Shown here: positions 1 through 11,808 of the stretch, in pieces | Layout: each line of letters opens with the position of its first letter | Position numbering within the stretch: the stretch's first letter is position 1 | NCBI GenBank assembly: GCA_000787465.1 | Contig: JSYX01000085.1 | Coordinates: 1-64,000, forward strand | Length of the DNA stretch: 64,000 bases | Direction of reading: 5' to 3' | Source of the DNA: Thermomucor indicae-seudaticae | Taxonomy: Eukaryota; Mucoromycota; Mucoromycetes; Mucorales; Lichtheimiaceae | The notes under the pieces: model-generated | What the model was told of the DNA's origin: nothing | Seen by the model: the letters and a program-made list of their open reading frames with translations, nothing else | Database searches by the model: none | Made by a program: the position numbers and the translations under genes

Positions 1-20
1 GTAGCCATGCCTCCTTGCCT

Positions 21-140
21 TTATTGGGTGACCCAAGGTTGGACGCTCAAGGTTGATGGGCAATCCTTGGAAGCGGAAGAAGTTGAGAACACTGGGTGAC
101 CGTGGGACTCCAAGTCTCTTTTTATCTTAATAAAGTCCAT
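21..140 (-). CDS. Possible 5' end of a gene or chance 39-codon ORF
   Basis: An ATG at 140 on the minus strand opens a 39-codon frame beginning MDFIKIKRDLESHGHPVF that stops at 21-23. The composition looks like an ordinary protein N-terminus, and GT donors occur inside it, so it could be the first exon of a gene that runs off the left edge of the window. No family is recognised and no splice partner can be seen. It may equally be noise. Confidence 0.2.
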   Translation of the reverse strand: MDFIKIKRDLESHGHPVFSTSSASKDCPSTLSVQPWVTQ

Positions 141-2005
141 ATTTGTTACAAAGTACTTGGACGCGCAAATAAATGAAAATTACAAGTAAAACAGTACGTA
201 GTAAAAAATCAAGGGATTTTTTTCTTCCGCCGTCTTGGGTTTTTAGAGGCGTTTTTGACCACAACTCTGTGAGATTTGCCAGGGAAAAATTACTAGAAAT
301 CGCAGATGGAGATAGAAAACATCATGCGTCGATGCAAAGGCCCATCGAATAGCTGGCTACAAAAAAGATATTGACGAAAGGTCATGAAAGGTTGATGAGA
401 ATAAGGGATTTGTCAGTTAGATACAGGCGAGATTATTTCGCTGTCAAGCGACAGTTTGTGCAAAAGTCTTCGATGTGCTTTGGTAGAATAGAAGGCGCCT
501 TGATTTATTCAAAGCCTGGCTTCCTAAAGGTGATTCGTTACGACGATCACAGTAAACGCGTGTCAGCGACTGCAGCGAATAAGTGGACCATAAGCTAGTA
601 GTGAAGCAATTGTTTAGGGTTAAGACAATAATGCATCATAATTGTGCTTTTGCATATATACAGTGGACGAATATTCTGCATGAAGAAAGAAATCAGGTTC
701 TGATAAGCATGAATGATGAATTAAAAATTTAACAATATGCGTATGCCTTCAGCCATAAAACACCTAACGGGCTTGACTTATGAAGTTTTGATGAAGGCGC
801 CTATTTTGCTAATAGATGATGGAAAGTTCTTTCGTTCCAATACTTTCTATTGATTGACGTACATTACCATAGAGTTTCCCATCTTCACCGGGGGCCTTTG
901 AGCTTAATCGGTGGGTGGTTGTGGGCATGTTTCTGCTGCTTATTGCCCAGAGGGCGCAAGCGTCAATGACATGCTTTCACGTGCTGCTCAAGATATCGAC
1001 TGAAGGCTAGGTTCAGCGAATTTGATTATATCTATTTTGGCACCAAGAGAGAGACTACAGTTGATGCAAAATAGCACATAAGTCGAATAAGTAAACAGTA
1101 CATTATCTCCACACTACTTTTCGGAAGCTACAAGTCCTTGGGATGGTTACTGTTTTACCCCTCAGAGACTTGCACAAAAGCAGCAAAACTACACGTCGCG
1201 CCATGTATACTGGGTATTTTGCGGTTTTCTTTGAGAACCAAAATATCCAGTAAAACTGGAAATTAATCTCCCATAAGGCATGTGCTATCTGCTGACATTT
1301 CGAGGATCCATAACTGGACAACCGTAGCTTCCGAACGAATATTACCGTAGCATCTTCTCGCATATTGCCGTACGTCCATGACTAAGTAACACTAAGTAAC
1401 ACCTTCCCATGTGCGTACAAAAGATACTGTCGTCAGACAGCGGCACTCGTGCGCAATATATTTATCAAATATGACAAATAGCCTAAATGTAATCGAATGA
1501 AGAGCATCTTGAGTTATCAAAACTGAAACAACGCTAGATCATTCCAGCAATAGCAATTCGACGTCTACCCAAAAGCCAACGTCGCTGACGTGTGGCCAAC
1601 TTCCTCGATATTTACTACCGTACGGGAGTCATCACGGCTTACCCGCGACTTTGGAAGCCATGCAAAACTGTTTCCGACATGGTTACCGAATGTTGCTCGA
1701 ATGTTTGGCGTTCGCAGGCATGCAGCCCCAAAACCTTTTCAAAGGCATCACGCAATTTCAGGGAAAGCTTCAATGTCGAAAGCAGGCATGCTGTTGGATC
1801 TACTTGAGGTGAAAGGGGCAAGAAATGCTGCGTTTTGCAGGCCGAAGTCACTCACTTTTTAGGGTTTCAGGGCCGCTTCTTGCTTTTTAAAGGCCACCCG
1901 CTAAGCTCAGAAGACGCACGAAGGACTATCCATCTATAGCTTTCCGGAGAGGGGTAGCGAATTTTACTACAACATAGTTCATCGGGAAAAACGAAAAGAT
2001 ACGAA
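141..2005. other. No recognisable gene
   Basis: AT-rich stretch upstream of ARP1. The open frames in it are all under about 90 codons, lack recognisable motifs and overlap each other on both strands. A short direct repeat of about 11 bp (ctaagtaacac twice) lies near 1382-1403. Nothing else stands out. Confidence 0.5.
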
Positions 2006-3702
2006 ATGAATTCAGAGTTTGATGATGTAAGACAGTGTACCTCTCAGTGCCATGATGCGCATCGGTGTTCACTCTGTGTTCGAACCAAAACTCTAGGTGC
2101 TGACGAATCAACCAGTTGTCATTGACAATGTAATAAACAGTTACTGGGTACGGGACATACTGAGAACGATACTCACACGCTTGGTTATATTCAGGGTTCA
2201 GGTGTCATCAAAGCTGGTTTTGCCGGTGAAGAGCAGCCAAAGTGCTTCTTCCCATCACTGTATGAAACTTGGCCAAAGAAAGAGGGGAGGACGCTTGGGC
2301 GTCACATATATCATCATTAACGTGATTTGCAATATCCATAGTGTTGGTCGACCAAAGCATGTGCGTATTATGGCCGGCGCTGTTGAAGGCGATACGTTTA
2401 TCGGTCGCAAAGCGCAAGAACTTCGCGGGCTGCTCAAAATTCGGTACCCTATTGAACATGGCATTGTAACAGATTGGGAGGACATGGAACGCATCTGGCA
2501 GTATATCTATACGGACGAACTCAAGACGTTGTCGGAAGAAGTAGGTCTTGCTGCAGCTTTGACATCGCCCTAACATGCTAACTGCTACTCCGAAAAGCAT
2601 CCCGTCCTTTTGACTGAAGCTCCATTAAATCCTCGTGTTAACCGTGATACAGCTGCTCAAATCTTTTTCGAGACGTTCAATGTACCCGCCTTATTCACGT
2701 CAATCCAAGCCGTGTTGAGTTTGTACGTTATCTGTGAGCGTTACTGTCAACATGCCCCTGTAATTAATGCTACGTGCATAACGTAGATATTCTTCTGGAC
2801 GAACGACCGGTATCGTACTAGATTCCGGCGATGGTGTGACTCACTCGGTTCCTGTCTACGAAGGCTTTGCTATCCCGCATGCTATTCGCCGAATCGATAT
2901 TGCTGGAAGGTAACTGATATCTGGTTTATATCAAGCTTCAACAACGATTTTGACCTTAGATGATCTAGAGATGTTACGGAATACTTACAGCTGCTGCTTC
3001 GTAAATCTGGATACAATTTCCACACGACTGCCGAAAAAGAGGTCGTGCGCATCATTAAAGAAAAAACGTGCTATATTGCACAGAATCCAGTCAAAGAAGA
3101 GAAAGAAATGAGCGGCAAAATGGACGACTTTATGTTACCTGATGGCAACATAATCAAGGTAAATGCCATACAGTTGAGTTACGCATTGATCTAGTTGACA
3201 AACATATCCACTCTAGCTTGGTGCGGAGAGGTTCCGAGCTCCCGAGATCTTGTTCCAGCCAGAATTAATTGGCGAGGAATATCCTGGCATTCATCAGGTC
3301 ATTGTCGACTGCATTAACCGCGCCGATCTTGATCTGAGGAAGTCTTTATACCAGAATATTGTGCTATCCGGTGGTTCCACTTTATGCAAAGGTAACTAGT
3401 GAGAGGTCATAAGCAATTAAAACATATACCAACGCTATCGTAGGCTTTGGCGAGCGACTACTCTCAGAAATCAAGAGATTGGCCTTGAAGGACATCAAGA
3501 TCAAAATTTATGCTCCACCAGAACGTAAATACAGCACATGGATTGGAGGTTCCATTTTGGCATCATTGAGTACATTCAAGAAGGTAATCACTTTATCTAT
3601 AATGCATGAATACCAAGTTGCTCAGTATTTCTGCTTCAGATGTGGGTCTCGGCTGATGAGTATCAAGAGGATCCTGACATTATCCACAAAAAGACGTTCT
3701 AG
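2006..3702 (+). CDS. ARP1: Actin-related protein 1 (centractin), dynactin filament subunit
   Basis: ARP1 forms the short actin-like filament of dynactin, which links dynein to cargo and nuclei. Ten exons can be assembled with consistent phases: 2006-2026, 2097-2129, 2195-2259, 2342-2540, 2598-2722, 2787-2909, 2969-3158, 3217-3391, 3444-3583 and 3640-3702. They encode 377 aa, the usual centractin length. The actin-fold signatures are visible: phosphate-binding loop [47 protein letters not shown] and the C-terminal [19 protein letters not shown] ending HKKTF. The longer form of these segments fits ARP1 rather than conventional actin (no DNase-loop MVGMG, no KCF end). The start MNSEFDD is chosen because its GTAAGA donor joins in phase to the conserved TNQPVVIDN exon. 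Introns are 51-82 bp. Confidence 0.93.
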
Positions 3703-4077
3703 AAATAACGAGGCATCTTCACTATTCCCGTCATCGCCTTTAAGACATGATGTTCCGAGCTTTAGTTTTGGTTACGTTTTTTCTTTCTCTTCGCTGGTCA
3801 TAGCATATACCGATGGTGATGTCGAACCAACTATACACCGCTGCACTGTATTTTCTTTTTCGTTGCTACATGTCTATATCTATTAAATCTGTTACCCAGA
3901 CTTGTTTAATCACTCGGTCACCCGTTAGTGGCTCTAAAGGATCGTTCACACTGGATTTGCAGTCGATGACGGATAAATTGTGTCGTACAGTTGCAGCAAG
4001 TCTGGTTTAATACAGTAGATGAGTATGTGGCAAGCTGAAGTGTAGAGGAAAAGGTGGGTTTAGAGTGTATGCCATTG

Positions 4078-7000
4078 TTAAGCCTTTTTTCGATCTCTGT
4101 TTGGTTTGAAGCACAAAAACTGCACAGCAGTGCTCTTTCGACTATAGACCAGCAGATCCTTGACATGGTTAAGCTCTGATTGCAGCTCACCCGAGGTTTG
4201 TTGTCGGGCATCGTACGCTTGCTCTATAGACTGGTATATAAGCTGTAAAGTATCTGATGCGGCTGGTGTCACATATTGCTGCAAGGTTTGGTGCATGAAC
4301 TCAATTTCTAACGTTGCTTGGAGCATGCCTCCCATGCCAAAACGCTCCACCTGCCTAAAACTCTCCAAACAATCTGTTGCCATGTTCTCCAGAAGGGCAG
4401 AGATGGCTCGATGCACCAGTTGCTTCGCGACACTGGTAACTTGTGAGTGCACAAGCACTAGAGCCATAAGCGCCTCGTAAACGTAAGGGTGCACCTCTGA
4501 TTAACAGCATTTTTAGTTGTCAAAAGCAATGGAAGCAATACATAAAAGCTATATCATTACCTGTCGGCTTTGGGATGTTGTACCAGTCCACACCGCTAAG
4601 AAGAATGCCTTGACGAACAATATCGCGTATTAATGCAGATTTTCGCTTAATGTAATCGTCAAAGAGGATTTTGTCCAATTGGTCGACCACGTCAATAAGT
4701 GTCTACGACAGTCTGCCTTTCAGCATTTCTTTTGCCCGCCCTCCATAAATTCACCAAAGAGCATACACTATAATCTTCGTCCATATTGCACTTGTATGCG
4801 ACCTGGAAAAGACCGACTAGTTTTCTGATTACGGTAGACCGCATGTGGGCCAGGTTGCCAACCGTCAGCAGCAGCCTCATATCCTAAGAATATGACATGA
4901 AAATGACAGTTTATCGCTGTTCCGCAACAAAGCACAAACCATGGAATGAACATCAATCTTGTCACGTCTTTTTGCAAGCTGTATTTCTTCCTTTTCGTCC
5001 AGTGGAACATAATCTGAAAACGCCAAGCGTACCAAACCGTCCAAGAACGTGTAGGTCGAACCCAAGAAGGAGCCACGGATTTTTTCGACGTATTCTGGAT
5101 GGATTGCGGGTCTCTCCTGCTTGCCCAAATCGTCAGCAGTGGCAACTAACGTTGCGATTTTGTAACATGATCTGGCGCAAAATTTGTGGTAGTCATAGTA
5201 TCGTTTTAACAGGCCGGTGCATTGAGGAAGTTCAGGATCCAAAACCCACTCCTCCAGTAAGTAGAAGGTTTTGGCGTCTGTGATAGCGCGATACTTTAGC
5301 TTCAATGCAAAACCACAGCTCAGGGTACGAACCTCTTTCCCAGCAAGCACAAATGACTTCAATGAACTTCCAGCGAGCTTTCTCCATCAAATCCGTTAAC
5401 CCCGCAAATGCTTCTCCAGCGAGATGAATGGCGCTTATATCATTCACACAATGAGCTAAGTCGCCGATTATTCGAGTAAGGTATTCTGAAACATGGATGG
5501 AGCTCGCATTGGCAGGTAAAAACGACGGTAACTGAACAGTCTCGGCTCCATCCTTGCTCTGCTGTACCGGCAAAAACTTCTCGTTCAAAGAAAAATGATC
5601 TGCAATCAATGACGCGTACAGGTTTACAATATTGCGCGACATGCTCTGGCATTGTTCCACTTTAGCCAGATCAACGCCTTGTCGACGGCGACGTGTTCCT
5701 CCGTCGCCTGAACGTGATGCGGATGCCTGAGGAGTGAAACACAAGAAGAAACCTTGATGAAAAATAAAATGCTAAATTTCTCCATGAATCATGCATACCT
5801 TATTGGCGAATTTCCCTTCAATGAATGCCCTTGAAAGGCGCCAAAAGTCAGGAAGACAGCGCAGCAACAGGGAAGAAAGTGAAATAACCAAATCGGAAAT
5901 GGCACGCCATATCTGGGTATCAGGATCACGCTCTCCAGGGACATTAGTTACTGGGCAGCCCTTGTATTTACACTGTTATATGCTTCATAGCTAATAATAA
6001 CTCACCGGCTGCGAGATCAAAGTTCTTGGCTTGAATTTGTGATATAGCTTTTTTCAACGCTCGACTTCGCTGAATATCGGATACTTCCGTTTCACTAGCA
6101 GCCATCAAATTCTGTATTTTCTTTGAGCTAGTCTCATAGGTTTCTTTCAGTAACCCGATGATCCACCGGTATTGACTGTCCAAATAGAACCATGCTGGAT
6201 CTTCGGTGGTGTCAAGATCGAACAACGCGCTGGAAAGGTCTTGTAAATTTCGTGTAATATTCTCCCAAGGGATTGTTTTCGAATACTTACTTTATCGTTT
6301 TTTCCTGTTCTTCCATGCTTCTCCATGGATCCGAAAGCATTTTCGATAGCACACTTCGAAGTTCTTCTACGATCTTTGTGACTTCCGCCCAAACTTTGTC
6401 GAACACTTTACGGTGCAGATCAGTAATATTATTTTGCTCCAGTGCTGAACCAGATGCCATATCATTTTCGTCATGGTTTTCGCCATCCTTTTTCAGATCA
6501 TGGTAGAGATATTTTCCTTTCTTGTAGTCGCGGATAGCGGTATCATACTTGTGCTATAATAACATTGAAGACTTAATATCCTCGTCTGGAGAAAATATAG
6601 TCATTCATATGTACCTGTTTAATGGACTCTAAGAGACTGCTGGGTAGATTGAAGAAAAATTTGTATCGCTGAAGAATGATAAGAGTGCTCCGCACCTTTT
6701 CCACTCGCTGGCGTCTTTCAACAATCGGACCATAGATATGATTAGCTAGCGCACTGGCCTCTGCAAAGCGACTGGATATGAGTACAAAACCGCACAGGTC
6801 GAGAGAGTGACAAGATTGTGCGCGCGCTAACCCTGTAAAGCCGCTTCCAACTTCCGAGTGCCATAATCTTCTTCTGCATTCAGTTGTTTTCGTTTCATTT
6901 CTTCATAAACATGATCCACTGTCACTTTGGCACTGACAAAGCGATCAAAATTCGTGTGGACAAGCGTCTTGAGTGCCTCTGCTCGTTGATTTACACTTAG

Positions 7001-7572
7001 ACGAAGTCTTTCCTCGCCAGCGACGAGTTCATTGTAGGATGTGTCCTTGTGCACTTGTAAAAGAAAGTGCCTAGGCTGGAAGGACTTGTTTGTGATCACC
7101 AACGACGACTCTGGCCGGGAGGTTAATGCATCAATGCTTTTGGCCGTCACTATATATGCTTACTCTCTTTAAGCTGCGTGATATTCGTTGTATTTCGACG
7201 AACATCCCTTTACAGAATCCAAAGGTCGTCAAGCAATCATGTTGTTTTTCTTTTTTTCCGTTTTCGCTATGGTCTTGCATCTTAAACTCACTTTTCAAAT
7301 ATAGTCTCTCGGATACCCAAAGGATCACTGTCGTCCAAAACTTCTAGATCATTGGCAATGTCTGGTTCTTTGAACATGCTAAATCGGTTCACTTCTGGGG
7401 CTTGACCGTCCACACGTCGCGAAAATTGCTGCAAAGTTGACTCCCTTACGTCCTCATTTTGCTGACCGGAGACCTGGTCAACCCAGACTTCAGGTTCCAG
7501 AGTGTCAAGTTGGTAGAATCGTAAAATGGCCGCATCTTCGGCATATTCCGGTATGTCTGCACGCTGGAGCAT
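4078..7572 (-). CDS. SEC5: Exocyst complex component Sec5
   Basis: Subunit of the octameric exocyst that tethers secretory vesicles at hyphal tips before SNARE fusion. The N-terminal exon carries AAILRFYQLDTLEPEVW and DPLGIRETIF. The next has the family core SFQPRHFLLQVHKDTSY followed by LVHTNFDRFVSAKVTVD, typical of the Sec5/EXOC2 N-terminal coiled-coil region. Later exons are helical, as expected for the rod-like fold, and the last ends in a Lys/Arg-rich tail (NRDRKKA). ATG at 7572 (MLQRADIPEYAED) is preferred because the frame upstream holds only a GTG. At least eight introns are present; I did not fix each boundary. The start faces that of the WD40 gene at 7726, leaving about 150 bp as a shared promoter. 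Confidence 0.82.
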
Positions 7573-7725
7573 ACCGTGTGGTTGCTTTTGCAATGAAAGG
7601 AGGGTTTGCTGTCCGGGGCGGATGAGATCTTGCGTTAAAGCGACGAGTTTCACAAGTTCCTTAAGAACCACAACTCCGCCTTAAAGCAGCAGGAGTGTCA
7701 CTTTGAAGATCGATCAAGAAAACCA
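7573..7725. promoter_or_regulatory. Bidirectional promoter between SEC5 and the CSA-like gene
   Basis: The two start codons (7572 on minus, 7726 on plus) are only about 153 bp apart and diverge, so both promoters must lie here or overlap the 5' ends of the genes. I see no clear TATA box. Confidence 0.5.
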
Positions 7726-9365
7726 ATGTACTCATTTCTGAAAAAGAGAGAAAATGGGACTCTGAGACCTTTGCAATTCATTCGAGCAGAGACGACAAAA
7801 CGGGCCTATTCTCTAGCACTAAGCTCACGGAAAGAGCTTTCACGTTCCCACCGAGGTATATATTGCTGCAGTAACAACTCGTTTACGCCCTGTTGATCCA
7901 TAGAGACCAGGTGCTGTTAACTCACTAAAGATCGAATATATCGAACAGCAATAGTAAGCTCTAGAATTACTTCCGATTCGAACGATGCTTTGACTTTGTG
8001 TGTTGAACATTCAGCATGCTCTCTGGTGGTGCTGATGGCCGAATCCATGTGTATGACCTGAATCCGCCTTCGGACGATAAGACTAACCGTATAAAGATCC
8101 GACCGATTGCAAGCGTCGCTAGGTTGTATATATACAAGTGCTGCGCAAGTAGTACGGTTATTCATGATTTTCCAAAGAGAACATCGACATACGTATTCTG
8201 TCTCCACCGTTTCATGGTTTCCATTCGATACCGGAATGTTTATTAGTTCCAGCTATGACACAACTGTACGCGTCTGGGATACGAATACTATGACAGTAAG
8301 TCGTTGTGGATCGTAACGGATATCTGGATATTAATCGAAACACTTTGTTAGCCCGCATGCGCCTTTTCTCTGGACTCGCGTGTGTATTGTCAGGCCATCT
8401 CTCCCATTGCGTCGCACTGCCTGGTTGCATGTAAACTTATGGAAAAGAAAGACGATAAGGTAAAACACAAATGCTGATAGTATGCGTGTTAGGTGCCGCA
8501 GCGGAACCCCGAATAAGGCTATGTGATTTAAAGAGTGGCGGTAGCGCCCATTCTTTGGCGGGCCACGTCGGTTCCGTAATTTCAGTAGCCTGGTCTCCAC
8601 GACAAGAGCATGTGCTATACTCCGGAGGGTAAGTAACAGAGAGACTGAAAAGTTTGGAGGTGGTACAAATTATTTCGGCAGTTTGCCAAATATGATAATG
8701 TAATAATATATACTAGATTGGACGGAAGAGTACGGGTCTGGGATATACGTCGTGCAGCTTCCTGTCTCATGTCGCTCGATCAACATAATACCATGGGTGG
8801 TGATCCGCTGGCGGAAACAAATATCGCCCACGATAAAGGAGTTAATGGCTTGACGCTCTCCAGCGATGGATTTTATCTGGTGTCTCTTGGACTGGACGAG
8901 AAAATTCGCTTGTGGGACACGTACAATGGTCGCAACATGCTGGTCAATTATGGCTCCGTATGGCGTAACCGCTTCAAGTCAAACATACAGGCGACGGTTT
9001 CAGACAATAATGTCTGGCCGCCCCTTCTTTATGTGCCGAGTAACGATCGTCAGGTGCTTGTTTTCGAGTTATACAGCGGCCAATTATCAAAACGACTGAA
9101 AGGTGCGTATGGGCGCGTGGTATGCGTTGAAAACCGACCGTGCTTGCAAGAGCTGTACAGCGGATCGAACGACTGCGAGATTTTGGTCTGGGAACCAGCT
9201 TCATATGGTGCTGGGGATCTGCAGCATGAGCAGCAGGAGCAACAGGACCAAGTAAGCTTCACATTCTTATCTGATGATCAATTCTCGCTGAATCTGCTGA
9301 CGTTGCACATGAAGCAGGCATTATTTGATGCTTGGAGCGATAGTGAAGCAGACGAAGATGAATAA
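7726..9365 (+). CDS. WD40 repeat protein of the CSA/ERCC8 (Rad28) family
   Basis: CSA is the substrate receptor of the CRL4 ubiquitin ligase that acts when RNA polymerase II stalls at DNA damage (transcription-coupled repair). Seven exons fit in phase: 7726-7855, 7911-7953, 8015-8122, 8178-8295, 8352-8430, 8493-8628, 8717-9365, giving 420 aa. The order of blades follows ERCC8: [12 protein letters not shown]-terminus, [82 protein letters not shown]-like MLVNYGSVW and [16 protein letters not shown]. An extra acidic/Gln-rich tail ends SDSEADEDE. Orthology rests on remembered ERCC8 sequence; another WD40 CRL receptor is the alternative but unlikely. Confidence 0.88.
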
Positions 9366-10208
9366 CGAAATGCTTTGTTTCGTTATTTCGGGCCCTCGTT
9401 GCACGCGGCGGTAATCTGTGGCAATAGAATCTTGCTCGTCGTTTTTGCAACGGAGTGGGAGTGCCACCGGTGCTGCCACACCTGCCCTTTTTACAAATTT
9501 CTTGATAAAGTTTGGTGTAAAAAGGGCTTCCTCTTCTCTTAGGAAAGTGTTTGACTTGACGTGCAAAGAAGTTAGTAATGAAAAAATGCTATCTACAAGG
9601 CGCTGTTCTGGAGCGCAGTTTCATTTATTCTAGGAAACGTTGCCTTCTTGTTCATTTTCGTGTTTGGACCTCTAAGCGCCACAGAGGAATATGAGGCGAA
9701 TCAATGTAACCCGTATGATAATTGGCCCCTAACTCCGGGAAGATCTATTGCAAAAGCTTCGATGGTCGTGTGTTACGTAAGCGCGCGCCGGCCCCGCCAA
9801 AAAGAATGGACATAACATTGCAGTTCGAGATACCCACTGCATTCAACAATGCTCTTAAGTCTATTCCTTTGTGAGCGATCTTGATTATGAAAAATTCCCG
9901 GATATGTCGCGAGACTTTCGCACAATGGTTTGTATATGGAGCACAAGTGTACTATGGAAATTCCGATTCGTAGATGTCAAGAAACGATGCCAGATTCTTG
10001 CCGTATGCATTTTAAGTGATACAAAGACATTGTACTTGCATAGAGACTTAATGACGCATCGGTAATGTGTTGCCCGGTCCCGAACCTTCTGTGCGGTTTT
10101 CGTACTCAGAAATCTTTACTGAAAAAAGGAAATGTGTTAATGACCTTCCTGGGCCATGTGTCCTTTCGATTTACGGCATGAACAACAACAAACAGTCTTT
10201 TCCGCGTC
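9366..10208. other. Intergenic, no gene seen
   Basis: Short overlapping frames only (under 85 codons) without motifs. It separates the CSA-like gene from the TATA box of the next small gene. Confidence 0.5.
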
Positions 10209-10216
10209 TATATAAA
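10209..10216 (+). promoter_or_regulatory. TATA box of the small lipidated-protein gene
   Basis: TATATAAA lies 56 bp before the ATG at 10272, a normal distance for a fungal core promoter with a short 5' leader. Confidence 0.55.
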
Positions 10217-10271
10217 GCAGGCTAATTTTGAACCACTCTTTCACCAGAATTCTTCACTTTCTTTTTCCACC

Positions 10272-10678
10272 ATGGGTTGCTGCATGTCAAAAACACAAAA
10301 GGTAGACATTTTGGTATTATCCACATGGAGCCGTTGTATGCAAGAGCTAAAAGCCCCGTTTTCGCTCATTAGTCACGTTTCGAGGTCGTTTTGGACGCGA
10401 ACGGTGTTGCTCGTCGAGTACCAGAAGGCCAAGGAACTCATTATATCTACATTTCTGATGAATACGAAACGTATCTGGAGGAAAAGGTATAAGCAAACGA
10501 TTAGGGCTGATATGGCGTTGTTTCTTGTTACTGATACTTTTAAACACCAACACAGCCAAAGCTTGAAAAGCCTCCAGTACAAGTCCAACCAATTACTAGA
10601 CCAGAACAAGCCTATCGACAATCTCGTTTACCCTTCTTATCACCAGCGCGAGTCAACCCGGCAATTGAAAAGCAGTAG
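10272..10678 (+). CDS. Small 88-aa protein, predicted N-myristoylated and palmitoylated
   Basis: Three exons (10272-10301, 10373-10486, 10556-10678) join in phase 0 with GT-AG introns of 71 and 69 bp and encode 88 aa. The N-terminus MGCCMSKTQK has Gly2 for myristoylation, Cys3 and Cys4 for palmitoylation and basic residues after them, the usual dual-acylation signal for the inner face of the plasma membrane. The middle part (RFEVVLDANGVARRVPEG, then YIYISDEYETYLEE) is acidic and Tyr-rich; the tail is Pro-rich (PKLEKPPVQVQPITRP) and ends NPAIEKQ. No known domain is recognised. A TATA box stands 56 bp upstream, the ATG context is ccaccATGg, and both introns contain stop codons, all supporting a real gene. 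It could be an adaptor in membrane signalling; that is inference. Confidence 0.72.
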
Positions 10679-10974
10679 GCTTCTTCTCTTTCGGAAACAC
10701 ATCAAACCCCCTCTTGTTGTATATTAACTCATTCTGCCATCGCCTTACCACACACATTGTACAAACAAAACATCCTACCGAACCTGGAAAGCCTAGATGG
10801 CTCCTCTGTTCATAACAATGATTAACTATTCTGCCTTGCTCAAAATATACCAACACATACCTGTGTTAACTTTGTGTAGATCTTGCATGTATTGTTTGCG
10901 GGAGAAAGCAGCCTTCCTCTTGTAGCTACCGTTGGTATTGTAGAAAATCAGTTCCATGTCCATGTAGACAACGT

Positions 10975-11234
10975 TCAGTTATAGAAGAATACTGACTCGC
11001 TCCGACTGCAACTCGAAGACTCTTCTTTGGAAGGACGCGTCGAACCATAAGCAGCCGGAAGAGTCTTAATTTCAAAACCGTCTTTGTGCGACCTGCCTGG
11101 AATGACGGAGTGGCCGCGTCACATCGAAGTCTGATTATGCATGGCAGTAGCTTACGCACAAGCTGCAGCAACCGCTCCCTATACGTCGGCACGACTACAG
11201 GATTTTGTGTTAATTTCTGCGCTGCTTGCGACAT
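10975..11234 (-). CDS. Small 66-aa protein of unknown function
   Basis: Two exons (11234-11156 and 11096-10975) joined by a 59-bp intron with good borders (GTAAGC, TTCCAG) give 66 aa: basic helix-like N-terminus (PTYRERLLQLVRRSHKD), then FEIKTLPAAYG and a Ser-rich end with SESVFFYN. No family is recognised; the arginine-rich helix recalls LYR-like mitochondrial proteins only vaguely. An extra upstream exon is possible. The support is the intron quality and the natural composition only. Confidence 0.4.
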
Positions 11235-11275
11235 CCTTTGGCATTAATCAATAACCAAGTTTGCGTCTAAAGAGA

Positions 11276-11757
11276 ATGGATTTGCGTTGTTACCAAGAAC
11301 AAAGAAGTTTACGCAAGTCTACTCCATTTTACGCACTTGCCTTTGGCGAACTCGATTTAAGCCGACGCAAAAGAAGTCATATGCATACAACAAAATCAGA
11401 ATATATGGAGTTCCTCGTTACACCGATAATTTCTTACAAGTTCTGTCGAAAAAGGCGTGTCTAGTGATGCTATATCGTTGCCATTGGAAATTTCACTTAC
11501 ACTTCTGTCCCATCGACAGAAGACTCTGTGGCACCTGAAACTATAAGCAGACTCCCGTAAGCGTTTAATAGCAGAGCTGAAGCAGCTTTCAGTCAACCGG
11601 AATGCGGGGCAGAGAAGCATTCAGCTTCATTTGAGTGGCTGAACTTTACAAGAAACTACATCGTCCCGCCAGTAGTGCTATACACGTTGCTGCTTGGCTA
11701 TCGTGATTTGGAGTGGTCTGAACTACTCAGTATAATGCCACCATGGGAAAGACTGTG
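11276..11757 (+). pseudogene. Coding-like segments in shifting frames, possible broken gene
   Basis: Several plus-strand stretches have protein-like composition but do not share a frame: one from ATG 11276 (MDLRCYQEQRSLRKSTPFY), one around 11550-11635 (RKRLIAELKQLSVNRNAG) and one from about 11615 to 11757 (EWLNFTRNYIVPPVVLYTLL ending MPPWERL). I could not connect them by introns with consistent phase. It may be a degraded gene, a gene with a base error, or coincidence. Confidence 0.2.
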
Positions 11758-11808
11758 AATTTTGTGAAAATTTGTAATACAACAAAGACTCTTGATTTAT
11801 TTTTTGCT

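Noticed and set aside
2077..2110. tRNA-like GTTCGAACC stretch
   Set aside because: No cloverleaf arms around it; it falls in the first ARP1 intron.
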